Positions 55,240 to 64,000 of a stretch of DNA of 64,000 nucleotides are shown in pieces (within the stretch, counting starts at the first letter, position 1; every line of letters starts with the position of its first letter). A program made the translations under genes and the position numbers. The stretch comes from Torymus aiolomorphi (lineage: Eukaryota > Arthropoda > Insecta > Hymenoptera > Torymidae), in assembly GCA_036365515.1 (NCBI GenBank), contig CM070874.1, forward strand, positions 94,281,842-94,345,841, read 5' to 3'. The notes under the pieces were generated by a model. The model made no database searches and was not told where the DNA came from. It saw only the letters and a program-made list of their open reading frames with translations.

Positions 55240-56340
55240 TATTTACCAAGATATGTTGAGAGAATTGAAAGGGATCTTTGCACTGAAAAGTCGAGAAAGC
55301 GCATGTGTATTCTCAACTAAGACCTCCTCACCCTCACTTAAAGTTTACCAGAATGTTCACACACAATACAATACATACAGAGGGATTGTATATGCAATTT
55401 CAGATCGACTCAATCAGCCGCTACGGAGAAAGTAACATTTTTCTCAAAAATTTCTTCAAAAAGACACAGAAATTGCAATATCTCCAGACTTGCTGATTAT
55501 GCATATCTAAATCTTGATATACTGTCCCTCAGCATGCATTCCATCATGTATGGAAAGTTGAAGATACTTGTAGGGAATGGAAAGGGATCTTTGCATTCAA
55601 AAGTCGAGAAAGCGCATGTGTATTCTCAACTAAGACCTCCTCACCCTCACTTAAAGTTTACCAGAATGTTCACACACAATACAATACATACAGAGGGATT
55701 GTGTATGCAATTTCAGATCGACTCAATCAGCCGGTACGGAGAAAATGACATTTTTCCCAAAAATTTCTTGAAAAAGACACAGAAATTGCAGTATCTCCAG
55801 ACTTGCTGATTATGCATATCTAAATCTTGATATACTGTCTCTCAGCATATATTTCATCATGTATAGAAAGGTGAAGATACTTGTAGGGAATGGAAAGGGA
55901 TCTTTGCACTCAAAAGTCGAGAAAGCGCATGCGTATTCTCAACTAAAACCTCCTCACCCTTTCTCAAGGTTTACAAGAATGTTCATACACAATGCAATGC
56001 ATGCTGAGGCATTGTACATTAAGTTTCAGATATACTCAATCAGCCAAATTGGAGGAAATTACTTTTCTTTCTTAATAATTTCCTCAAAAAGCACACAGAA
56101 AATGCTGTAACTCCTCACTTGCTGATTATTTAGATCTGAAACATGGTATATAATCCCTCAGCATGCATGATATGGTGACGTGTGTAAAGCTGAAGATATT
56201 TTCAGAGAAAGGGAAGATATTTGTATACTTGAAAGTCGAAAAAGCTCATGTGCACTTCCAACTAAGAGTACCTTGACCCTTGCTCAAAGTTTAACAAAAT
56301 GTCCTTGTGAAAAAAAGATGAAAATCCTGCAAGATTAGAA
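55240..56340 (+). repeat. 313-bp tandem array, about 3.5 units
   Basis: GAAAGGGATCTTTGCA-type starts are at 55267, 55580 and 55893, each 313 bp apart, with a more diverged unit after about 56205. The unit length is not a multiple of three and each unit has its own ORF in a different phase, so the ORFs of 60-90 codons here are not genes. Confidence 0.9.
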
Positions 56341-56389
56341 AGGAGCTAGTATTATTGAAATAATACTTACTCAAGGATAAGACCACAAC

Positions 56390-56760
56390 TCAATTAGCAG
56401 AGAACTCGACCAACATCAATATCGATCCATACAGCAATTTAGGAAACACAGTGACTGCAGATATAAACATTGATGACTGCCGTCTGCCGGACTGCCGTGC
56501 GCACATGGTTGACATGGTGCGGGTGAGAGCCAGATAGAACGCGAAGCACTGTAGCCATAATACGTAAGTAGTAGGCACCTTTCTTATGTTCACTCCACAC
56601 TGAAACTTTTTCACTAGAAGTTCGGCCCGGCCTTTTTCTCGCATCATCCACGGCGCCGTGTCGCTTACGCAAAGAAGCTACGAGCTATCAGCTGACGAGC
56701 CAGACGAGACGAGCAGGTGAGCTGCAGCGCGTGCGCATGCGCGCACACTCACATGGGTAA
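56390..56760. other. GC-rich island with NRF-1-like site, possible captured host fragment
   Basis: The sequence is clearly richer in GC and CpG than its flanks. At about 56730 it contains GTGCGCATGCGCGCAC, which fits the NRF-1 consensus found in housekeeping promoters. Helitrons are known to pick up host fragments, so a captured promoter is possible. The 85-codon ORF on the minus strand (56390-56647) has no domain I recognise. Confidence 0.35.
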
Positions 56761-57047
56761 AGCCAACAAGCCAGCAGTGTCACCGCCATTACGTGATTGG
56801 CGATGCTATACACGTTACCCATGTGAATATATGATGTTGTAATTTTTATATCGTTTATTGCAATTATTGCGAATTGCGTAAAATCAAGCTCGCATTGTCA
56901 TCACTTTGCATAAGCATCTATATATTATACGCAATACGTTATACACGAACAATATGACATGACTTGATAACCATTGCGCGGTAACATGTCTGTAAGAGAC
57001 GGTCACTAATGTTTTTTAGACCGTAAATTTTTCGCTTATTAGCTTTA
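56761..57047. other. Unassigned AT-rich DNA
   Basis: No feature seen, apart from a TTA at 57045-57047 that is the left target duplication of the next element. Confidence 0.4.
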
Positions 57048-57790
57048 GGGTGCGCTCCCATGCATTACGGAAAAACTTACGGAATGGTAAAATCGTAATG
57101 ACGGTGATGCGAAATTTAAAATGTGTTAACTACATGATTAAATAATACGTAGTAAATGCGGATCTGATTAGTTATATTATCATATTAATAAATAAAAACA
57201 ATAATAGTCTTAATAACAATAAAATAATTAATTCCATAAAAGTTACTCGCAATTAATTAATGACATTACATATTTATAATTTTTTAATATTCACTTTTTG
57301 CACAATCTAATTGATATTTATCTTCTTTTTCTTATTAAAAACATTGTTCATGAACAATAAACATTGTTGTTTAACAGTATGTACATGGTAATAATTCATA
57401 ATGAGCGGGCCTATTTCGTACGAAAATTTCAACACCCTAGTCCCATGGAGTACTTTTTTTTTAGCGGAATGGTTTTCTAACCTCACTTTCGGTTAAAACT
57501 TATCAAAATTTGTTGATGTAATGCTAAAATGGTATTAGAATAAATTAAAAAACAACAATTTAATAAATACTGAACAAAATAAAATTATGTTTCCTTAAAA
57601 TTATTATCAAATTAATTTCTTGAAGCACTACAATCCTCATTCCGGCGTTTTTTCTCACTCTCATGGGAATAGGGCTTTGTAAAAACGTAACGGAAATCCG
57701 CGCGCCATTATTCGAATTGCAAGTTCACTCCGATTTTGTCGTTCCGTTTAATTTTACGGAACGCATGTGTGTGCATGTGGGATCGCACCC
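57048..57790. mobile_element. 743-bp PIF/Harbinger-like MITE
   Basis: Inverted ends start GGGTGCGCTCCCATGCAT on the left; the right end is the imperfect complement with CATGTGGGATCGCACCC. A TTA lies on both sides (57045-57047 and 57791-57793), the typical Harbinger target. There is no transposase. The 81-codon ORF at 57663-57908 crosses the border and is not a gene. Confidence 0.7.
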
Positions 57791-57932
57791 TTACTGTTTG
57801 TCATATGGTAACAAAAACTATTTTGTTTTTTTTTTTTTTAATAGTATGCAAAATCATGAGTGCATTGCCCTTCGTAATGACATTATTAATCAATTTTCGC
57901 TTTTATAAAAATACAAGGTTCTCCTGAGTATT

Positions 57933-58069
57933 GCGGTCGTGCCTATTATGTAAAAACGAAGTTTTTACACAGGGAGGGGGTGGGCGACGAGCGAAGCGAG
58001 GAGCAGGTGTGTGTGGGGGCGGGAGGCGGATGGCGTGCCGAAGGCACGCTGGGGGGCGCAGCCCCCTAG
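57933..58069 (+). other. 3' end of the Helitron-like insertion with hairpin series
   Basis: GCGGTCGTGCCTA (57933-57945) is the exact inverse of the 5' start. It is followed by hairpins with GAAG or GCAG loops: GTAAAAACGAAGTTTTTAC, GCGTGCCGAAGGCACGC and GGGGGGCGCAGCCCCC. The last is directly followed by CTAG and then a T of the target. The terminal hairpin followed by CTAG is the classical Helitron 3' end. Confidence 0.75.
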
Positions 58070-58081
58070 TTTTACTAATAA

Positions 58082-58207
58082 GTAAGTATATATTTGTTTG
58101 TGAAATTCTGATTGTGAAACATAAATAACAAACTTAACCTATAAATTTGATAAAAAATCAGTTTGTAAGTTACATTCCTTTCGAAATTTGTTTTTTACTT
58201 TTTACAG
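58082..58207 (+). other. Intron-like sequence in family A copy 2
   Basis: Same GTAAGTAT donor, same acceptor and same 126-bp length as 18353-18478. Confidence 0.55.
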
Positions 58208-58249
58208 ATTTTACGAAACTCAAGAAAAATAACAGCGAAGAAAAAAACC

Positions 58250-59620
58250 GCTGCCAATTCATTGGCCCGTAGCTTCCTCAACCGTAATTTGTTGATTCCT
58301 TTAATTAATTTTTAATAACAAAATTTATAATTTTTTAAAAAATTTATTGCATAATTATAATTAAATTCATTTATGAATATTAAAAATTGTTAATTTTTAA
58401 ATTTATTTATTTATTTATTATTTATTTATATCAAATTTATATAAATTTTGAGCTGATAAATAAAGTTATCATTTGAAATAGAAGTAAAATATCTATATTT
58501 TATAATAAAACAAATAGCTATCACGGTTGTTTTGTTATTAACAAAAACGTGTTTTTTTTTATATTTTATAATTCATATTTTTTAAGAAAAAAAAATTTAT
58601 AGCTATCATTGTTCTTTTGTTATTAACAAAAACGTATTTTTTTAAAAAAGTTCATAACTCACAAATAAATTATAATAATGCAGAATATAATAGATTATAA
58701 TAGATATAATTTTTAAACATTTTAATTCATTTTGTTGGTTGGTTTTTTAAAAATTAAAAAAAAATCATCGAATGCCTACTCAATGACGTTTCCTCATTCC
58801 ACACCACCTAGCGGTGGAAATCGTATCGGTAGGTAGCGGTAGCGGAGTTATGAGTTTAAAAAAAAAACACGTTTTTGTTTTTGATGATAACTAAAGAACC
58901 GTGATAGATAGAAAATTATTTTTTTTAGAAAATACAGGTATTTTAATTCTCTTTCGAATGCCATCCACCCCATTCAGATACATATAGCCGTTCTCGAGAT
59001 ATTAAGATTTTTAAAAAATGTCAAAAAATGTTTAACCTCAAATATCTCTGAAATTTATGGACTAATCATTTTTCCCAAAGAACTCGATCGAGAACTATAA
59101 AAAATCTACCTCTAAAAGGAATTTTGAAGCCATTAAGTCAATTTTACTCTTGTAATCGTTGGACATACAAAACTGATTTTTTCATTTTTCAATTTTTTAC
59201 TCAAAATCCAGCCTACAGAATGTATTCAAATTTTAACAGATTATAGCTATTTATATTCTGTTTTATCATGATTTTTCTCAAAAAAATTGACCGTTAAGTT
59301 TAGGAGTTACAAGCGTCTAAAAAAAAAAAAACACGTTTTTGTTAATGACAAAAGAACCGTGATAGCTAGAAACTTTTTTTTTAGAAAATATAGGTATTTT
59401 AATTCTCTTTCGAACGCCACCCATCAGATTCGAATAACTCGATCCTATCATTAAAAAAAATCAAAAAACAGTTTTGAGAAAATCGAAAATTTGAAAAAAA
59501 AAACAAAAACGCATCGCCCCAATCAAAAAACAGATTTTTGACCCGCCATCACGCAAAAAAAAAACAAAAAAAATGAGACCTGTCCGGTCAAAATCGACCG
59601 AGTAGAAGCTGAGATCCAGG

Positions 59621-59687
<67 letters not shown>

Positions 59688-59807
59688 CCATGCAGACATT
59701 TTTCAAAAACCATGTATTTTGATTCCTAACACCTCGGAACACAATTATAACATGTTTTTACAACAACTCAAAAATTTACTATTATAATGCTTCCTCTAGG
59801 AGGAAGC
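58250..59807 (+). repeat. Repeat B, long copy inside family A copy 2
   Basis: Copy 1 of family A has the uninterrupted sequence (GAAGAAAAACAATAAAGG), so this 1.55 kb is an insertion into an A-rich site. It ends with the palindrome GCTTCCTCTAGGAGGAAGC at about 59790-59808. Inside there are two copies of a segment of about 470 bp (near 58855-58965 and 59325-59425) and a (CA)n tract at 59625-59687. There is no transposase or RT. The terminal hairpin would fit a Helitron-like end, but a CTRR end is not seen. The class remains open. Confidence 0.75.
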
Positions 59808-59815
59808 AAAAATAA

Positions 59816-60513
59816 AGGAACAACATAAGACAAATAAAATGAGACTACGGAAGATATTAAAGACATGTTAAAAAAGAATGCTTAGCACAACAAAGTTATT
59901 CGCAAGAAAGTTCAACCAGACAAAAGGAAACTAAAAATCAAAAGGAGACTGTATTCTGCATTATAATTGCAAAAAAGCTTTCAATGCAGTTAATGCTGCA
60001 CTGCAAATTGCAGCTAAATTGAATGTCCCAGCCACATCTCTCCACAGAGCTGTAAACATCCACAAGAATTTCCTTCAAGACCTGGCTCGTCTAAAGTTTT
60101 ATCACCTCATATAGAAAAGTAGTATAGAACTAAGCAACAGTCTAAATAAGGATAATTGCATATTAAATCAAGAATGGTTACTCGATAGCTGTGAAGATTT
60201 TACAACAGAAAATTTGATTCAGAAACTAAGTCAATGGAGTTCGTACAATCTAATTGAAAATTATTCATATAACTATATTAACATTTTTCTTATTTTAATC
60301 ATGTTGAATTTTTTTAGGAGTTTTTTCTCCATCTACAATATAGTATACAATGATCAAACACAAGAATCTATCAGTCGAACAGTCAATAATGAGATTTGTC
60401 ACGAAAGTGTAATAACTTCTGAAAAAATAAATCTTCACTTGAGTAATCTTAAAAATAACTTAAAAAGTTATACGATGGAAGAAGAAACTATACCCGAAAT
60501 GAAAATAGTGTAG
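59816..60513 (+). pseudogene. Degenerate transposase of family A, copy 2
   Basis: It holds the same pieces as 18500-19220: a Psq-like helix-turn-helix region spread over phases (around 59975-60060) and a 99-codon open piece at 60214-60513. Differences between the copies are scattered and include frame changes, so neither is under protein-level constraint as far as can be seen. Confidence 0.5.
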
Positions 60514-61020
60514 CAAATAATAAATCCAAACCAAAAAATGAATTAATTGTAATTTCAGATATTTAAAAATAAGTATTAAGTATTCTAGGTTGTATGCAAT
60601 TATTGTGTTAATTTGATACGTTTAAAATTGTATTTTGTATTCATTTTTTTTAATAAAAAAATTATAAAAAATTTAAAATCATCATTTGTATATCATAAGC
60701 CACTTATTGTAAGTAAAATAGTACATAAGTTATTAAATTAAAACTGATTTCCATCCTGTTCCAAAATAGGGATATCGATTATGGAACGGAGGGATAATCT
60801 GTAAAAATGTCGTTCCATAATACGTACTTGGTGTCGGTTTGGTTTTTTAATTTTAATAATTACAATTCGTATTCAATTTGCTTTTTTAAGGTCTCATTTT
60901 AATCTTTGATCTTTACCCCATCGATTGATATAAAAAATTGTAAATATTACTCCTTTACAGTAGTTTTAATCTCAATCCAAACTATAAACTAGCAAAAACT
61001 GTTCCATAAAGACTTTTACC

Positions 61021-61289
61021 TTAACTGTTTCAACTTCAGAAAATAAAATGTCAATTGTATCATAGTGAGTGCAGCCGATGTTTGATGATAGTATAGCTGT
61101 CCGCCATAAACAAAGGTTCTAATGTACTTTTATATATAAGAGTGAGGATAGACTCAATTTCATATCGATAACTTAAAAACGACATTACCTTCAATGTAAT
61201 AATTACCCTTTAGATATTATTAAAAAATATATTGGCATTAGACTCGACCAGATCCGTAAAAACAATAGTAACGTCGCAACTTACAAGTT
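61021..61289. other. Unassigned DNA between family A and the gag remnant
   Basis: A short segment at 61024-61057 (AACTGTTTCAACTTCAG and onward) matches 39069-39102. Nothing else is recognisable. Confidence 0.4.
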
Positions 61290-62045
61290 GAACATGTCTT
61301 GGCCTGTCGGTTGTGGCGTTGGGTGCATGAGTGGTGCATCACGACCCGCTGCTTCCAATGACACCGCTAAGTCAATTGCCTTTTGATACGTCAAATCTTT
61401 TTCACCCAACAGCCCTTTTTTTAATATTTTCGCTGGCTACACCCCACACAAATTGGTCACGAAGGCTGTCCTCTAGGCCTGTGCCAAATTCACAGTGCGT
61501 TGTTAGCTTTTTAAGATTTGCCACATATGTTTTAATGTCTTCTCCGGCTTGCTGTGTGCACATTTTAAATTTATAACGTTCCATTATGATGCTCGGCGCC
61601 GGTTGTAGGTGGTTTTTAAGAATTTCAATTAATCTCTTTAGTGACAAATCCGATGGTTTAATGGGTAAGCACAGGTTTCGCAGTAGGGCGTATGCGTCTT
61701 TACCTAATAACGTTAACAACAATGGGGCTTGTTTATACTGTGGAACTTCGTTAGCTAGGTAGCTAGGTACTGCTCAAGACGCTCCACCCACAATGACCAA
61801 TCTTCCTCCAGCGAATATTCATTAATGCTGCCAATAGTTCCATTGACTATTGTATTAGTTTGAGGCGCAACGTGATTCGATCCCACATTAGCCAGGTTCG
61901 TCAATTGTTGAGCTGCTAAGAGTTTCTTTTCTTCTTCTATTTTTTTCGCCATTGTCTCCATTTCATCCTTTTGCGCCACCACTGCCGCTATACATTCCGC
62001 CAATTCTTTGGGTGACAATGTTCCTATCGGTTTCCCTTTAAACAT
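61290..62045 (-). pseudogene. Ty3/gypsy-type Gag, N-terminal part, frameshifted
   Basis: The frame starts at the ATG at 62045 (MFKGKPIGTLSPKELAE), with a coiled-coil-like Glu/Lys stretch, and reaches the conserved retrotransposon Gag region (WSLWVERLEQYL). An 8-bp duplication near 61757-61775 shifts the phase. The capsid-like part then continues (LLTLLGKDAYALLRNLC, then LKNHLQPAPSIIMERYKF and QAGEDIKTYVANLKKLT). A second slip in an A run near 61411 leads to the last piece, ending near 61290. No zinc knuckle or pol is present downstream. It lies directly after an LTR and primer binding site. Confidence 0.8.
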
Positions 62046-62103
62046 TGTAACTTAGTCTCACTTCGATTTGCGTAACGGCTTAACTAACACTTTGCTACGC
62101 GCA

Positions 62104-62124
62104 ACCGATTTTCACTCGTCGCCA
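62104..62124 (-). other. Primer binding site of the LTR element
   Basis: On the minus strand TGGCGACGAGTGAAAATCGG starts one base after the LTR. The TGGCGAC start is typical for primer binding sites of several Ty3/gypsy elements; the exact tRNA was not determined. Confidence 0.6.
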
Positions 62125-62125
62125 A

Positions 62126-62346
62126 TGTAATATACGACAAATAGGTCCAAGTAATGAATAACACCAGTTAAATATAATGACTGTTTATTACGGTCGAGTG
62201 GAAGTACATGCTATGACGAACGCTTAGAACCGAATGGTTCGGCGGCTGCGCGCCAGTACTCAATGTACTACTACGCGACACGGGCGCTAGTAGCGCGCAG
62301 CGACAACTTAAGATACTACTTTTGGTTAGGCGTATCGCGTATAACA
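62126..62346 (-). repeat. 5' LTR of the Ty3-type remnant
   Basis: On the minus strand the 221-bp LTR starts TGTTATACGCGATACG and ends ATTACA (TG...CA borders). The primer binding site and gag follow. A second LTR was not found in the window, so the rest of the element has been lost or lies elsewhere. Confidence 0.65.
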
Positions 62347-64000
62347 TATATGACAGTATGTAATCTGAATTTGTAATAATAATAATAAATTTGAAATAAT
62401 CTTATAAATCATTAATATCCATAATTCAATTACTTAATTTTAAACTTGCACTGAATAGTTTATGAAATTTTATGAAGCGAAGGCTTCATAAGTAAACCAT
62501 ATTTTATTTAAAAATGATTGTGTAAGAAGTATTTGTCTGTGCGTTAGAGTTGGAATACGCAATTGCTAAATTATCTCTCAACTACTTTGATATCAACTTT
62601 TTTATAGTACTTTACTTTCAGCTTTGGCACACACAATTACTAATAGATTACTTATCAAATTCAATTTTGAGTGTATATAAGAGTGCTAATAGAGAATATT
62701 AACAGTGCAACGTCTGCCATTGAAAATTTAGGAAAGTAAATATAAATGTTATTACTCATAAACCTGTTGAAAATATTGTTGAAAATAGATGTTTAAGGTA
62801 TTTTTCATGCTTTAAGAAGATTCAAAAACAAAGATCCATAACATGAGATATATGAATAATATTAAATTCACAAATACATCTGGTTGTCAAAAATACATGT
62901 TATTGGTTTCTATTGATACATTCTACAAGTAAAATGCCCATTCACCCATTCGTGAGGTTAGGAGCGAACAACGGCTTACCAAATCTATGCTTTGATGCCG
63001 ATCCCGTGGCCTTCTCCGACGAGTCACCAGCAAGCAAGAAACGTGACGAGAGGACCGACACCCACCAGTATACCGAACTGCAGCTGCGGAGCGAGTTTTA
63101 AATGAAACTAGAGAGAGGAGGAGTGGGAGAGAGGGAGAGAGGGAGGGGGAGAGAGAGAGAGCGAGAGAGAGAGAGAGAGAGAGAGATTAATGGATTTCCG
63201 GTACAACAGCGAAAGACCTATTGAAATTATCGCCCGCTCCGTAAATTTTATGCCCGCCTCGAAACCTTTGCGACGCTCGCTCCTGAAATTTTACGCTATC
63301 TCCGGTACTTTTCCACGACGTTTGTGCCCGCCGGTCTAAAAACTGTTATTTTAGGCCCTTTATCTAGGTTTAAAACACGCGAACATCGTGAATGTGTAAT
63401 AAAAAATATAATAATACTTTATGCAACATGGACTACAGTCGCAGATTACTCCCACGGGTGACTTCATGGGACGAGCGAGCGTAGAACTAGTATTAAAAGT
63501 ACTCTACTTAATTTTAAGGCTTCGACACAATTACAATTTTTATCCATACTCTGGCCGAAAGTACCACTTTCGCACCTAAGACAGAACCGTGAATGTGTTA
63601 AAAGTATTATAGATTTGCCTTTATAGTTATTCTTTAATTATCATAGTTTTAAATGTAACCAGAGGGAGCGAGACAGAGTGAGAGAGTGTGAAGGAGGGAG
63701 AGAGATAGAGAGAGAGAAAGAGGAGAGGGAGAGAGAAAGGCTGTATTACAAGTTTTGCACGAGAAAAAAGTTTGTATTGCAAGTGTTTTATAATCATGTA
63801 TTAAATAATTTACCATCTCAATTTCCTCAACCTGAACGTCTCCACGATTGTGTAACAAATTGCGATTCATACATGAATTCCTGTTAAAATAATTAAGTTA
63901 AATATTATAATAATCCATACAACCTATTGAAATATGTTAGAATTTAAACATAAAAATCGGAGCATTACTTCTGTAATGATCATAGATCTTTAATTAATAA
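62347..64000. other. Unassigned DNA with GA microsatellites
   Basis: GA-rich tracts lie at 63111-63186 and 63660-63740. The part 62930-63110 and 63190-63490 is richer in CpG. A 62-codon ORF at 62913-63101 has no recognisable domain. I see no gene, but a promoter-proximal host sequence is possible. Confidence 0.4.

Noticed and set aside
55211..56110. A series of similar ORFs (74, 63, 91 and 83 codons) that look like a gene family
   Set aside because: They are produced by 313-bp tandem units; the unit length is not a multiple of three and the ORFs fall in different phases.

Overview
This 64 kb window is animal nuclear DNA, most likely from an insect (possibly a hymenopteran; that is an inference). 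It holds no convincing host gene, no rRNA gene and no functional tRNA gene. The evidence for a eukaryote is GT-AG introns, long CA/GA/GT microsatellites, a mariner transposon, Penelope-like retroelements, a Jockey/CR1-type LINE, a Ty3-type LTR/gag fragment and three Polinton/Maverick relatives. Almost every recognisable coding region belongs to a mobile element, and most are broken by stops or frameshifts. The window reads as a dense, layered transposon graveyard.

Layout. (1) 1-8452: a virus-like Polinton cut by the window edge and truncated in its DNA polymerase. It has a capsid block on the minus strand (major capsid, minor capsid, adenain-like protease, PLA2/pX-like protein), a block on the plus strand (packaging ATPase, conserved unknown proteins, chromodomain integrase), and the C-terminal third of PolB. 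(2) 8780-13170: a decayed LINE. (3) 13387-17334: a compact Polinton/adintovirus-like remnant with about 650-bp terminal inverted repeats (TIRs), followed by a third partial TIR. (4) 18170-26420: transposon family A, copy 1, split by a 6.7 kb palindromic insertion (19360-26031) that itself carries a mariner. (5) 26421-29771: unassigned DNA. (6) 29772-38787: a second, gutted Polinton with about 0.8 kb TIRs, a 477-bp tandem array and a broken intron-containing PolB. (7) 39811-61020: family A, copy 2, split by an 18.1 kb Helitron/Helentron-like insertion (39986-58069) and by a 1.55 kb repeat B (58250-59807). The 18.1 kb insertion contains 175-bp arrays, a TIR element F split by a Penelope cluster with a 13-bp target duplication, two further tandem arrays and a Harbinger-like MITE. 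(8) 61290-62346: LTR plus gag remnant. (9) 62347-64000: unassigned DNA with GA tracts.

The strongest result is that the two copies of family A serve as empty-site controls for each other. Copy 1 lacks the 18.1 kb and 1.55 kb inserts and copy 2 lacks the 6.7 kb insert, so insertion boundaries can be read directly. The most unusual object is the 6.7 kb palindrome. It has a 14-bp target duplication, an inverted/direct pair of hammerhead-like motifs near its ends, and a right end about 36 bp longer than the left. The Penelope cluster shows the same three features, which suggests a Penelope-type mechanism moved both.

How the genes relate. In Polinton 1 the genes form a virion-plus-integration set: capsid proteins, maturation protease, packaging ATPase, PLA2 entry domain, integrase and protein-primed polymerase. 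The capsid and protease frames are open, but the integrase, the PLA2 gene, the first gene and the polymerase are broken and the ATPase has lost its usual start codon, so the copy is not expected to be mobile on its own. All annotation was made by reading the sequence and translations by eye; no alignment or database search was run.
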